Positions 51,852 through 60,767 of a DNA stretch of 64,000 bases are shown in pieces (position 1 is the stretch's first letter; the number at the start of each line of letters is the position of its first letter). A model generated the notes under the pieces. It was not told where the DNA came from and did not search any database. It saw only the letters and a program-made list of their open reading frames with translations. The position numbers and the translations under genes were made by a program. Source of the stretch: SVFI01 sp964519385 (GTDB lineage Bacteria > Bacillota > Clostridia > Lachnospirales > Lachnospiraceae); the NCBI GenBank assembly GCA_964519385.1, contig CAZFLR010000001.1:124001-188000 (forward strand), written 5' to 3'.

Positions 51852-52719
51852 TCTTGCCCCTTCCCTTCCATGACAGTTTCTTTTTCTTCTTCTCATCCGT
51901 TGTCTTGTACTGCAATGTCGTAAGCTTGGATCTGAGTGTATCCGGCTCCACATTGCGCGTCAGCTTCCCGTCATATGCCATAGAGACACGTCCGGTCTCC
52001 TCTGAAACGATGATGGTCAGGGAATCTGTTACCTCGGAAATACCCACACCTGCACGGTGACGTGTTCCGAGGTCCTTGGAGAGCTCCATATTGTCAGAGA
52101 GCGGAAGATAACAGGTCGCCCATGTCACTCGGTTTCCGCGTATAATCACGGCTCCGTCATGAAGCGGTGTATTATGTTCAAAAATATTGATAAGCAACTG
52201 GCTTGTCACAAGTCCGTCCACTTCAATTCCCGTTCTCTCGTATTCTGCAAGCGGCAGATTATGTTCTATCACAATCAGCGCGCCCGTCTTAACTTTTCCC
52301 ATTTCGTAGCATGCTTTTACGATTTCCTGCACCGTCTTATCGGAAAAACGTCCCTCGGACACCTTACTTGCCTCAAACGGAAAAATCGCACTCATAAAAC
52401 TTTTCTGACCAAGCTGCTCAAGTGCACGCCTGAGTTCCGGCTGCAGAATGACCACAATGGCTATCGCCGCGATTGAAAAAATCTCTCCGGCAATCCAAAG
52501 AATTGTGGACATATTAAAGAGTGCTGCGATAAGAAGAAATGCAAGAATCACGATTACGCCACGTAAAAGAGCCCAGGTCCGCGTATTGCGAATCCAGACT
52601 AAAAGCTGATATACCACAAATGAAATTATGAATATCTCGGCAATATCCGTCCACATAAGCGTTTTCGGAATGTGCATTGTGGAAAGATATTTGTCAATAA
52701 AGGTTGTGATTTGCTGCAT
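51838..52719 (-). CDS. cdaA: Membrane diadenylate cyclase CdaA
   Basis: The 293-residue enzyme makes c-di-AMP from two ATP. It has three N-terminal membrane helices (about 24-41, 52-68 and 74-92) and a DAC domain with the DGA motif (188-190) and RHR motif (220-222), both intact. The ATG at 52719 (AGGTG upstream) is chosen over a GTG three codons earlier. First gene of cdaA-cdaR-glmM. A 53-base gap separates it from an uncharacterised membrane protein gene, which may share its transcript. Activity is expected to be controlled by CdaR and GlmM. Confidence 0.96.
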   Translation of the reverse strand: MQQITTFIDKYLSTMHIPKTLMWTDIAEIFIISFVVYQLLVWIRNTRTWALLRGVIVILAFLLIAALFNMSTILWIAGEIFSIAAIAIVVILQPELRRALEQLGQKSFMSAIFPFEASKVSEGRFSDKTVQEIVKACYEMGKVKTGALIVIEHNLPLAEYERTGIEVDGLVTSQLLINIFEHNTPLHDGAVIIRGNRVTWATCYLPLSDNMELSKDLGTRHRAGVGISEVTDSLTIIVSEETGRVSMAYDGKLTRNVEPDTLRSKLTTLQYKTTDEKKKKKLSWKGRGKNEES

Positions 52720-52772
52720 TTGGAACACCTGTCTTTATATTATTTTTGTGTATCCGTGTGAATGTGCATGTT

Positions 52773-53702
52773 CTACAGAACACTCGTAATCTTCTTAACT
52801 GTATGGTTTGATCTGGCAACTGTATTCTTCGGAATCGCTTTCACGTAGTAATAGTATTCGTCATCCTCAAACTGAACATACTCTGTTCTGGTATAATCCA
52901 CGTTGAAGCTGAAAAATTCCACAATCTTGGCTGCCACAAGTGCTGCCACCGTACCAAGAACAATCGAAAGAATTGACATATCCGTCCCGTACAGAAGATT
53001 TCCCACCAGCAGAATGACAACGTTTGTCACCGCTCCTACGAACATGGCTATTGTCCACGCGTGATCCACAGATAATCTACGGATGACATAAACAATAATT
53101 GTGGCTGCACAGAAAGAAATCAGCACAATCATCATTGTTTTATTTTTCAAAACGCCGTCGAGCACGTATCTGAATTTTGACACTGTATCGTCTGCGTCCA
53201 GAGCCATAATCATGGATGCATTTGCACTTATGTAATGAATCACATAATAGGCAACCACGCCACATGCAACCGATACGACAGAGGCCGGTCCGCAAAGGAG
53301 TCCTACTGCAATCGGAATCACAAACGGAATCTTCAGTCCGAAACACAACGGCAGAAGAAGCACGATCAGTGTATCCTTCGGTGAAAAACGATAATACAGC
53401 ACAAACATCAGAAGAAAAATTCCGCCCGCAACTATTGCACACTCCATGGAAACCGCATAGCTGTGCATCAGAACAAAAATCGCAGCTATGACCACCATGA
53501 GATTCATCGGTAAAAAAGAACACATGAGTGCAACCAGAAGCACAAGAACCATGTTGTTAATTTTGGTCATATATCCGAGATTGATATTGATTACCAGCAT
53601 CGTCGTGAGTGCCAGTATAAACTTCAATAACGGAAGCAGATAAACTTCATTCCTACTGTAAAAATTTCTTAAATTCTCTCTCAATTCCAATAAAGAAGAC
53701 AT
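52773..53702 (-). CDS. Conserved polytopic membrane protein, function unknown
   Basis: The 309-residue protein has about eight to nine hydrophobic segments between residues 20 and 265, a cytosolic loop with ALDADDTVSKFRYVLDG between the sixth and seventh, and a soluble tail of about 45 residues rich in Tyr and acidic residues (DDEYYYYVKAIPKNT). I do not recognise a family. It sits between yvyF and cdaA, with a smaller membrane protein upstream, in what looks like one transcript. A link to c-di-AMP or to the cell envelope is only suggested by position. No ABC, kinase or transferase motif was seen. Confidence 0.75.
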   Translation of the reverse strand: MSSLLELRENLRNFYSRNEVYLLPLLKFILALTTMLVININLGYMTKINNMVLVLLVALMCSFLPMNLMVVIAAIFVLMHSYAVSMECAIVAGGIFLLMFVLYYRFSPKDTLIVLLLPLCFGLKIPFVIPIAVGLLCGPASVVSVACGVVAYYVIHYISANASMIMALDADDTVSKFRYVLDGVLKNKTMMIVLISFCAATIIVYVIRRLSVDHAWTIAMFVGAVTNVVILLVGNLLYGTDMSILSIVLGTVAALVAAKIVEFFSFNVDYTRTEYVQFEDDEYYYYVKAIPKNTVARSNHTVKKITSVL

Positions 53703-53739
53703 AATGTAACCCTTTCCCGAAACACGGGATCCTCTCCCT

Positions 53740-54141
53740 CTAGTGATTGTTTTTTTCTATATCATAAATCGCAGCAAGCTGCTTTAAATGACGGTAATAT
53801 CTTTTCAGGCTTCTCTTGGCCCTGCTGTATCTGAACGAATATACGATGTATGTAATAAGAGCATATGCCACCACAAACACAATATAATACAAAAGAATCT
53901 GTTTCCCCATCATCCAAAGATCCAGTTTGTACATATCCTGCAGCAGAGTTTCCAGATTATAATAGACATACAGCGCGCCTACGATTAAAAATCCGAAAGT
54001 GGCACTGATAACGGAGCGGATAATCTGCATGCCCATGTAATCACTGCGGAAATAGTTTCCGATGGACATATATTTCTTGCCCTCATTCTCTTCATAAGCT
54101 GCCATTCTTGTCATGAGTTTGATTCTTTCCTGACTGAGCAT
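53740..54141 (-). CDS. Small two-helix membrane protein, function unknown
   Basis: The 133-residue protein has an N-terminal soluble part with MTRMAAYEENEGKKYMSIGNYF read in two pieces, two membrane helices (about 43-62 and 82-102) and a very basic C-terminal helix (YSRAKRSLKRYYRHLKQL). I do not recognise a family. It lies 12 bases after yvyF and 37 bases before the larger membrane protein. The amphipathic basic tail suggests contact with membrane lipids or nucleic acid, or a coiled-coil partner; this is inference. Normal codon use, with no sign of damage. Confidence 0.7.
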   Translation of the reverse strand: MLSQERIKLMTRMAAYEENEGKKYMSIGNYFRSDYMGMQIIRSVISATFGFLIVGALYVYYNLETLLQDMYKLDLWMMGKQILLYYIVFVVAYALITYIVYSFRYSRAKRSLKRYYRHLKQLAAIYDIEKNNH

Positions 54142-54153
54142 CGGTCTCTCCTT

Positions 54154-54576
54154 CTACTGCAACGTCTTGTCAATAAAACGCATTCTGTTTTCTTTTGCTT
54201 TGCGGATTTCCACCGGCGACTCCACCTGCACACCATGCTTTCCCATCGCGCTGTTCAGATTGCGCATCATTTTGTCCTTACATGCCGGGCAGAATTTCCC
54301 GCTTCCAATCATTTTTCCGCAGGACTCACACGGAATTCCTATCGGTGAATCCGAGGTAAATTCAAGACGTTCCTGACGAATCCATGCCTGAATCTGCGAA
54401 ATCTCAACTTCACATTCCTCAGACACCTCCGTTATGGTCGCACGGCCGTGCTGTTGTATATATTTCTTGACAATCTGGAACTTCTCTTCCTGTTTATCCC
54501 GGCAGGAAGGACAGACAAAAGGTCCTACAATATAGTTAAACAGTCTTCCGCACACGCGGCAATTTTTTATATCCAT
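54154..54576 (-). CDS. yvyF: YvyF-like flagellar-operon zinc-binding protein
   Basis: The 140-residue protein matches the YvyF/TIGR03826 family found in flagellar operons. It has two zinc-ribbon-like pairs of CxxC motifs, CRVCG with CPSCR at the N terminus and CESCG with CPACK near residue 85-100, and a helix-turn-helix-like middle (ATITEVSEECEVEISQIQAWI). The family is thought to act in flagellar gene control or assembly, with the biochemical role still open. The comFC-yvyF order is as in Bacillus, but flgM, flgN, flgK and flgL do not follow; membrane proteins and cdaA do. Confidence 0.85.
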   Translation of the reverse strand: MDIKNCRVCGRLFNYIVGPFVCPSCRDKQEEKFQIVKKYIQQHGRATITEVSEECEVEISQIQAWIRQERLEFTSDSPIGIPCESCGKMIGSGKFCPACKDKMMRNLNSAMGKHGVQVESPVEIRKAKENRMRFIDKTLQ

Positions 54577-54590
54577 AAATAAGCCTCCTG

Positions 54591-55352
54591 CTATTTACCA
54601 CCGGATAGTGTCAGAAAATAAATCTTCTTCACTCCTGCCCGGCGCAATACAGCCGCCAGAGCATCCACCGTGCTTCCGGTTGTATATATGTCATCAATAA
54701 TTATAATCGTATTTAATTTTACATCATTTCTATACAATTTGAAAGCCTTTTTCAAATTATTTTGCCTTCCGGAAAGGTCCAGATTCTTCTGCGGAACTGT
54801 ATTTCTGCTTCTCACCACCAGTTTCGTTCTGACAGGCACTCCCATTCTGCGTCCGATATGCCTTGCCAGAAGCTCCGACTGATTATAACCGCGCATGCAT
54901 CTGCGCGCCCTGTGAAGCGGAACCGGCACCAGTGCGTCCGGCTTTACCTGTTCAAAAAAAGTCTGCATCTGACTTTCGACAAGAGCTGCATACGCTCTCG
55001 CGTACGCTTTTCTCCCCTTGTACTTAAAACGATAGATGGATTTTTTCACCTCTCCTTTATATACAAGAAGAGACCTTCCGCTGTCAAACTGATGATTGTT
55101 AGCACTGCAGTCAGAACAATATTCCTCCTGCCCCTTAAGCTGCTTTCCGCACTTCATACAATAGGGCTGCTTTACAAATTCCAGCTTTGAGAGACAGTCC
55201 CTGCATATAAGTTCCCTCATTCCGGCCACAGGCTCATCACAAAACGGACACCGGGCCGGATATACCATCCGAAGAAGCCCCTCCGCCAAGTACTGCACTG
55301 CATTCATGAATTCTGGTTTTAAGTCCCGAATAACGTGTCTGTACATTTTCAT
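54591..55352 (-). CDS. comFC: ComFC-like phosphoribosyltransferase-fold competence protein
   Basis: The 253-residue protein has an N-terminal zinc finger (CPFCDEP, CRDC, CMKCG, CSDC) followed by a phosphoribosyltransferase fold with VPVPLHRARRCMRGYNQSELLA and the PRPP-binding loop IIIIDDIYTTGST. ComFC works with the ComFA helicase in DNA uptake in Bacillus; no comFA is nearby here, so the role may be different or the partner may be elsewhere. The start overlaps recD2 by 116 bases. The ATG at 55352 has GGAGG about 12 bases upstream; an alternative ATG at 55307 lacks a ribosome site. Length is a little above the family norm. Confidence 0.9.
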   Translation of the reverse strand: MKMYRHVIRDLKPEFMNAVQYLAEGLLRMVYPARCPFCDEPVAGMRELICRDCLSKLEFVKQPYCMKCGKQLKGQEEYCSDCSANNHQFDSGRSLLVYKGEVKKSIYRFKYKGRKAYARAYAALVESQMQTFFEQVKPDALVPVPLHRARRCMRGYNQSELLARHIGRRMGVPVRTKLVVRSRNTVPQKNLDLSGRQNNLKKAFKLYRNDVKLNTIIIIDDIYTTGSTVDALAAVLRRAGVKKIYFLTLSGGK

Positions 55353-57495
55353 TCCGAATCATTTCCTCCACCATTTCCTGTGTACCAATCAGCGTCACAC
55401 ATTTCACTGCCCGCGTCACAGCCGTGTAGAGCAGATTCCGGTACGCGAGAAGCTTCGGAACCCCCAGAAGCGGAATGATCACCGCCGGATACTCACTTCC
55501 CTGCGCCTTGTGTATTGTGATGGCATATGCAAGTTCCAGTTCTTCAATGTTATCGAACGAATAGAGAACCTCTTTTCCCTCTTCGTATTCCACCTTTATC
55601 TGCCTTGCATATTCATTGATGGAAACAATCCTTCCCACATCTCCGTTAAATACACCCTGGCCCTTCTCTATTGTAATATTGTATTTCCCCACAACCTCCC
55701 ATTCCAGCTTGTAGTTGTTTTTAACCTGCATCACCTTATCGCCCTCCCGGAAAAGTTTCTCCCCGAACAGGTACTCTTTTTTTCTGTCATCCTTCGGATT
55801 GACATATTCCTGTAAAATCCTGTTGAGGGTCGCCGCTCCGAGTGCTCCTTTTTTCATTGGGGTAAGAACCTGTACGTCATAAGGCTGTGCACTGGTATAA
55901 CGGGGCATTTTATCCGTCACAAGCTGAACGATATTGTTGTATATTCTCTTTGCATCATCTCTCGGCAGAAAGAAAAAATCCCTGCTCTGATTATCCAGAC
56001 GAATCTTTTCCCCCGAGTGTATTTTATGCGCATTCAGGACAATGTCACTTCCATCCTCCTGCCGAAAAATCTTTTGAAGCTTCACGCAGGCAAAGTCTCC
56101 GCTCTCCACCACATCCCTCAGCACCTGTCCCGGACCGACTGAAGGGAGCTGGTTCATATCCCCGACAAGAATCAGTCTTGTGCCCGGCGTAATCGCCTTC
56201 AGGAGTGATTGAAACAAAAACACATCCACCATGGACATCTCATCTATAATCACCGCATCAAGCTCAAGCGGATTTTCCTCATTTCGCTCAAAATAACCTC
56301 TTTCCGCATCTGCTCCGCCGCTCACCTCCAAAAGCCGGTGAATGGTACGGGCCTCGTAACCGGTTGCCTCCGACATACGCTTTGCTGCCCTGCCCGTCGG
56401 CGCAGCAAGTGCAATATTGCAGCCTCTGTCTATGAAATAGCGGATGATTGTCTGTATCGTTGTCGTTTTTCCCGTTCCCGGACCTCCCGTAAGAACAGAG
56501 ACACCGTTTCTGATACTTTCCGTTACCGCCTTCTTCTGAAGCTCATCGAGCTCTATTCTTTCCTCTTTTTCAATGACAGCAATCCTTTTTTTGAGTGCCT
56601 CCGTCTCTCTCTCCTGCATAAGAGGCTCGTTCAGACGCACCAGCATGGCTGCCACATTCATCTCTGCATAATAAGCCGGCATACTATATACACATTCCTC
56701 TTTGCAAACCAGCTTTTTATCCATTGCCAGATTCATAATATGCGGCTCTATCGCCCCGCGTTCCACTCCAAGAAGGGACTGCGCGCGTTCCAGAACATCT
56801 TCCAGCGGCAGATATGTGTTACCCTCCGCCAACCCCTGCTGAAGGACATAAAGAATACCGCTCCGTATACGATAATCGGAATCCATGTGAATCCCGATTT
56901 TTTCCGCTATCGCATCCGCCATCTTAAAACCGATCCCCTCAATATCTTCTGCTATTTTATAGGGATTTTCCTTCAACACTCCATAGACGGAAAGTCCATA
57001 TGTCTCATATATCTTCACTGCAAGTGTATTGCCGATTCCGTACTTCTGCAGAAAAAGCATTGCGGAGCGCAGCTCTTTTTTCTCTGACACCGTGACTGCA
57101 ATCTCCTGTGCCTTGCGGAGGCTGATTCCTTTTATTTCCGCCAGCCTCTCCGGCTCCTCCTCCATAATGCGCAGCGTGTCTTTTCCGAACCTTTTGACAA
57201 TACGTCCGGCCAGTGCTTCCCCAACGCCCTTAACAGCACCGGAAGAAAGATACCTTCTGACCGATTCCTCGTCCGTCGGCTCTATGATTTCATATTTTTC
57301 AACCTTAAACTGTTCTCCGTAGCTCGGGTGATAATCCATCTCACCGCTGACCCGGAGCATCTGCCCTGTGACATCAACTTCAAACACACCGACAACGATG
57401 CATTCCTCTTCCTCCTGCCGTCCCATCAGGACACAGTAGCCGTTCGTCTCATTGCGATATATAATTCGTTCAACATACACTTCTATTGTCTGCAT
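55237..57495 (-). CDS. recD2: RecD2-type ATP-dependent DNA helicase
   Basis: The 752-residue protein is a RecD2/RecD-TraA superfamily 1B helicase, 5'-3', used in DNA repair. It has an N-terminal OB-like part, helix-hairpin-helix motifs (about 85-200), the Walker A motif LTGGPGTGKTTT (about 335-346), DEMSMVD (Walker B), and the C-terminal AYAITIHKAQGSEYPAV with the helicase motifs V-VI. No RecB/RecC genes are adjacent, as expected for RecD2. The gene begins after a terminator, with comFC overlapping its 3' end. Confidence 0.95.
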   Translation of the reverse strand: MQTIEVYVERIIYRNETNGYCVLMGRQEEEECIVVGVFEVDVTGQMLRVSGEMDYHPSYGEQFKVEKYEIIEPTDEESVRRYLSSGAVKGVGEALAGRIVKRFGKDTLRIMEEEPERLAEIKGISLRKAQEIAVTVSEKKELRSAMLFLQKYGIGNTLAVKIYETYGLSVYGVLKENPYKIAEDIEGIGFKMADAIAEKIGIHMDSDYRIRSGILYVLQQGLAEGNTYLPLEDVLERAQSLLGVERGAIEPHIMNLAMDKKLVCKEECVYSMPAYYAEMNVAAMLVRLNEPLMQERETEALKKRIAVIEKEERIELDELQKKAVTESIRNGVSVLTGGPGTGKTTTIQTIIRYFIDRGCNIALAAPTGRAAKRMSEATGYEARTIHRLLEVSGGADAERGYFERNEENPLELDAVIIDEMSMVDVFLFQSLLKAITPGTRLILVGDMNQLPSVGPGQVLRDVVESGDFACVKLQKIFRQEDGSDIVLNAHKIHSGEKIRLDNQSRDFFFLPRDDAKRIYNNIVQLVTDKMPRYTSAQPYDVQVLTPMKKGALGAATLNRILQEYVNPKDDRKKEYLFGEKLFREGDKVMQVKNNYKLEWEVVGKYNITIEKGQGVFNGDVGRIVSINEYARQIKVEYEEGKEVLYSFDNIEELELAYAITIHKAQGSEYPAVIIPLLGVPKLLAYRNLLYTAVTRAVKCVTLIGTQEMVEEMIRNENVQTRYSGLKTRIHECSAVLGGGASSDGISGPVSVL

Positions 57496-57525
57496 AATTC
57501 TCCTCTACGCTGCTGTAAAACAAAA

Positions 57526-57556
57526 GAAAGGCTGCCAAAAGAAAGGCAGCCCTGTT
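57526..57556 (-). terminator. Rho-independent terminator after the flagellar rod genes
   Basis: On the minus strand GGCTGCC (57545-57551) pairs with GGCAGCC (57530-57536) around an 8-base loop, followed by a run TTTCTTTT. It lies 12 bases after the FlgJ-like stop and ahead of recD2, separating the flagellar unit from it. Confidence 0.8.
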
Positions 57557-57563
57557 TATTATT

Positions 57564-57947
57564 TTATTCTGTAATCTCAGTTGGTGTATCCAGACCGTAA
57601 TTACGTTTCATCTGCTCATATAACGTCTGTGCCAGTCCGATACTGTTTTGCTCAGTCGCCTGCTTTGCAAGATCTGAAATCGCACTGTCTTTGAAATAAC
57701 TGACAAGCGCGGAATTTGAACCACTGCTGTCCTCACCAAGCAGATTCGTGGTTTTGGTCATTTCCTTCATAATCATTTCCATAAAATACGCTTCAAATTC
57801 CTGACAGACCTCCATCAGTTCATCTTCCGTCGCGTTGGACAAATCTTTATTCTGCAAAGACGAAATGGAACTTGCATTCTTTCCGTTTGTCTCTGTCAGA
57901 GTATTTGCATAATTTAAATATGTAGAAGTTAATCCGCTAATATCCAT
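57564..57947 (-). CDS. flgJ: FlgJ-type flagellar rod-binding protein (muramidase domain absent)
   Basis: The 127-residue protein contains only the FlgJ N-terminal rod-binding domain: LMEVCQEFEAYFMEMIMKEM (about 44-63) and a C-terminal helix with SAISDLAKQATEQNSIGLAQ. It helps the flagellar rod form outside the membrane. The peptidoglycan-hydrolase domain of enterobacterial FlgJ is missing, as is usual in Gram-positive bacteria. It lies 9 bases after the FlhP/FlgG-like gene and ends the mbl-flagellar operon. Confidence 0.92.
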   Translation of the reverse strand: MDISGLTSTYLNYANTLTETNGKNASSISSLQNKDLSNATEDELMEVCQEFEAYFMEMIMKEMTKTTNLLGEDSSGSNSALVSYFKDSAISDLAKQATEQNSIGLAQTLYEQMKRNYGLDTPTEITE

Positions 57948-57956
57948 GTATTACTC

Positions 57957-58772
57957 CTATCTTCTCAGGTTGTTTGCCTGCTGCATCATGTCATCTGTTG
58001 TCTGAATCGCCTTGGAATTCATCTCATACGCTCTCTGCGCCACAATCAGATTTACCATCTCATCAGCCACCTGAACATTCGAGCCTTCCAGATATCCCTG
58101 TGCCACTGTACTTTTCACCAGTTCATTATTCGTGGCTTCGTTCAGTGCTGCTCCGCTCGCCTCTGTTGCATTATAAAGGCTTCCTTCCAGCTTCTCCAGT
58201 CCCGACGGGTTCTGGAACTGATAAAGACCGATTGTAATTCCCAGAGACTGCGCATTGTTATTTGCATCCGGATAGCAAATCGTACCATCCGCAGAAATCG
58301 TCAGCTTGGAGGTTACATAATTTTCCCCGAAGGAAATCTTATTGCCCCGGGAATCCAGCACGTAACGTCCGTCCGTTGTCGAAAGTGTCAGGTTATTTCC
58401 GTCTACTGCCCAGATAAAATTACCATTTCTCGTATAGCTTGTTTCTCCGTTTTCTCCGCGCACTGCGAAAAAACCGTCTCCCTGAATGGCAAAAGCAGAA
58501 TCCGAGCTGCTTTCATATAAGCTTCCCTGTTTAAACATGGATGTTATCGCAGAGTTGCGGACACCGAGCCCCACCTGTGCACCCACCGGTTTATTCTCTC
58601 CGTTTGCCGTTGTCGTTCTCGTCTGGAGATTCTGATACAGAAGTGTCTTGAACTCTGCCACCTCTGTCTTATATCCTGTTGTATTTACATTTGAAAGATT
58701 GTTTGCAATCGTATCTACATTTGTCTGCTGGGCAATCATTCCGCTTGCAGCCGTCCATAAACTTCTTACCAT
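57957..58772 (-). CDS. flhP: Flagellar basal-body rod/hook protein (FlhP, FlgG-like)
   Basis: The 271-residue protein has the flagellar rod-family start SLWTAASGMIAQQTNVDTIANNLSNVNTTGYK (seen in pieces) and the conserved C-terminal ANNLRR region that zips the rod and hook proteins. The internal FAIQGDGFFAV motif is typical of FlgG. In Bacillus the flhO-flhP pair follows mbl; the order is the same here. The protein is exported by the flagellar type III system, without a signal peptide. 21 bases separate it from the flhO-like gene. Confidence 0.93.
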   Translation of the reverse strand: MVRSLWTAASGMIAQQTNVDTIANNLSNVNTTGYKTEVAEFKTLLYQNLQTRTTTANGENKPVGAQVGLGVRNSAITSMFKQGSLYESSSDSAFAIQGDGFFAVRGENGETSYTRNGNFIWAVDGNNLTLSTTDGRYVLDSRGNKISFGENYVTSKLTISADGTICYPDANNNAQSLGITIGLYQFQNPSGLEKLEGSLYNATEASGAALNEATNNELVKSTVAQGYLEGSNVQVADEMVNLIVAQRAYEMNSKAIQTTDDMMQQANNLRR

Positions 58773-58793
58773 ACTTTCAATCCTCCGTTAACC

Positions 58794-59567
58794 TTAAATC
58801 TTACCAAGCTGATTCGCTGCAATCTCCAGTGTACCGTCAATGCTCTGAATCAGTTTCTGATTCGTCTCATAATTACGTGAAACCGAAATCAGCTCCACCA
58901 TCTCATTAATTACCGTCACATTCGACTGTTCCAGATATCCGGAATACACGCCTGCTTCCGCCGCCTTCTCCCTGGCACCGTCCACCTTGAGATAATAGCT
59001 CTCGCCGTAATGCTCCAGATAGTTGTAATCTTCAAAATCAGTGACCTGTATATTCGTCACCGTTCTTCCGCCCTGCATGATTGCACCGGACCGGTCAATC
59101 GAAACTGCCTGATTCGGATCCAGAACAATGTGTTTTCCGTCCTCATCCAGAACATAATCTCCGTCCTTTGTCACAAGCTCACCGTTTACATTGAGTGTAA
59201 AAGAACCGTCTCTTGTGTATTTGACAGAAGTTTCGCCGCTCTTGGTCGTATATTCACAGGCAAAAAAGCCATTTCCGGACAGTGCAAGATCAAAGGTGTT
59301 CTCCGTCGCCTTGAATGACCCCTGGGAATAATCTGTATAGTTCTCACCGATTTTTACTCCGAGAGACATCTTTCCTATGTTACGGGCAATCGCCGGATCG
59401 GAAGTGTCCTTGATTTTAAATGCCAGAACATCATCAAAAGCCTGACTGGTCGCGCCTTCCTTTTTAAATCCGACAGTTGCGGAGTTCGCAAGATTATTGG
59501 TCAGCACATCCATCCGGTTCTGCTGATTCACCATTCCTGTCCATGCTGTATAGAGTCCTTTTACCAT
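58794..59567 (-). CDS. flhO: Flagellar basal-body rod protein (FlhO, FlgF/FlgG-like)
   Basis: The 257-residue protein shares the rod-family N terminus (GLYTAWTGMVNQQNRMDVLTNNLANSATVGFK, in pieces) and C terminus (MVELISVSRNYETNQKLIQS). The internal LALSGNGFFACEY motif marks the FlgF/FlgG group. It would form part of the proximal rod. Gene order mbl-flhO-flhP supports the name. It is separated from mbl by 23 bases and likely shares its promoter. Confidence 0.92.
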   Translation of the reverse strand: MVKGLYTAWTGMVNQQNRMDVLTNNLANSATVGFKKEGATSQAFDDVLAFKIKDTSDPAIARNIGKMSLGVKIGENYTDYSQGSFKATENTFDLALSGNGFFACEYTTKSGETSVKYTRDGSFTLNVNGELVTKDGDYVLDEDGKHIVLDPNQAVSIDRSGAIMQGGRTVTNIQVTDFEDYNYLEHYGESYYLKVDGAREKAAEAGVYSGYLEQSNVTVINEMVELISVSRNYETNQKLIQSIDGTLEIAANQLGKI

Positions 59568-59590
59568 ATCATTCCTCCTGTGAAAACCGC

Positions 59591-60586
59591 TTACACCTCG
59601 TCTCTGTAGCCTGCCAGGAATTCAACATATTTACCTGTTCCGATTGCCACACATGTCATCGGATCCTCTGCCGTCATGGTATTGATGCCCGTCTTTGCAT
59701 AGATTAAATCTTCCAGTCCGCGAAGGAGACTTCCTCCTCCCGTCAGAACAATACCTCTGTCTGCAATATCTGCAGCGAGCTCCGGCGGTGTTTTCTCAAG
59801 TACGCTGATAATCGTGTCAATAATCTGTGAGGTTGCTTCTCTCAGTGCTTCCTCTGTCTCCTCACTTGTCACCTCAACCGTGCGCGGAAGACCCGTCACA
59901 AGATTACGTCCTCTTACTTCCACAGAGTCCACTTCCGGTCTCTTATAGGCAGAACCGATTTTAATCTTGAGATCTTCGGCGGTTCTCTCACCTATTAACA
60001 AATTGTGTTTTTTTCTCATATAACGAACAATTGCCTCGTCAAAATCATCTCCTGCAATTTTAATGGAGGCACTCACTACTGTTCCCCCGAGTGAAATCAC
60101 AGCAATATCGGAGGTTCCTCCGCCGATATCAACAATCATGTTTCCGCAAGGCTTGGAAATATCAATTCCTGCACCGATAGCAGCAGCGATTGGCTCTTCA
60201 ATGATGGAAACCTCACGTGCACCTGCCTGATATGTCGCATCCTCAACCGCTTTTTTCTCTACCTCTGTGACACCGCTCGGCACACAGACTGCAATGCGCG
60301 GCTTACGGAAAGTCTTCTTTCCGAGTGCCTTCTGAATAAAATATTTCATCATCTTTTCTGTGACAGTATAGTCTGAAATAACACCCTGTCTGAGCGGTCT
60401 GACCGCTACAATGTTTCCCGGTGTACGTCCAAGCATCAGTCTCGCGTCCTCACCGATTGCCTTAATCTTATTCGTGTCACGGTCAAACGCCACAACACTC
60501 GGCTCTTTTAATACAACGCCTTTTCCTCTGATATATACAAGGATGCTGGCTGTTCCAAGGTCAATTCCGATATCTGTGTATTGCAT
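59591..60586 (-). CDS. mbl: MreB-family actin-like cytoskeletal protein Mbl
   Basis: The 331-residue protein is an MreB/Mbl actin homologue guiding cell-wall synthesis. It has the phosphate loops GIDLGTASILVYI (near 7-19) and VDIGGGTSDIAVISLGG, and the adenosine motif VLTGGGSLLRGL. It is called Mbl rather than MreB because flhO-flhP follow it and mreCD do not. AGGGG precedes the ATG, and a strong promoter lies about 100 bases upstream (60684-60712). Confidence 0.93.
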   Translation of the reverse strand: MQYTDIGIDLGTASILVYIRGKGVVLKEPSVVAFDRDTNKIKAIGEDARLMLGRTPGNIVAVRPLRQGVISDYTVTEKMMKYFIQKALGKKTFRKPRIAVCVPSGVTEVEKKAVEDATYQAGAREVSIIEEPIAAAIGAGIDISKPCGNMIVDIGGGTSDIAVISLGGTVVSASIKIAGDDFDEAIVRYMRKKHNLLIGERTAEDLKIKIGSAYKRPEVDSVEVRGRNLVTGLPRTVEVTSEETEEALREATSQIIDTIISVLEKTPPELAADIADRGIVLTGGGSLLRGLEDLIYAKTGINTMTAEDPMTCVAIGTGKYVEFLAGYRDEV

Positions 60587-60683
60587 CTTTCTTCCCCTTT
60601 CATGGTAACTTTTTTATTAGTATAGCGGGCGAATCAAAAGGCTGTTCCCGCTCTGTCTGTCCAAATTTTGCATACGCGCAATT

Positions 60684-60712
60684 ATTATAGCGCATTTCCA
60701 TGCCATTTTCAA
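60684..60712 (-). promoter_or_regulatory. Strong promoter of the mbl-flhO-flhP-flgJ operon
   Basis: On the minus strand -35 TTGAAA (60707-60712), a 17-base spacer and a perfect -10 TATAAT (60684-60689) give a leader of about 90 bases to the mbl start at 60586. Confidence 0.8.
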
Positions 60713-60767
60713 AGGGTTTTCATAGAATTTACACTTTTTTTCGGTATCTTGTAAAAACAAGTGCAAA

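Noticed and set aside
51852..51953. Extension of cdaR by 34 codons upstream of the ATG at 51851
   Set aside because: The extension lies within the cdaA coding sequence, reads as Arg-rich nonsense, and a good ribosome site directly precedes the ATG at 51851.
56209..57087. A 292-codon open frame on the plus strand opposite recD2
   Set aside because: It mirrors the conserved helicase in codon pattern and has no domain; taken as an antisense shadow.
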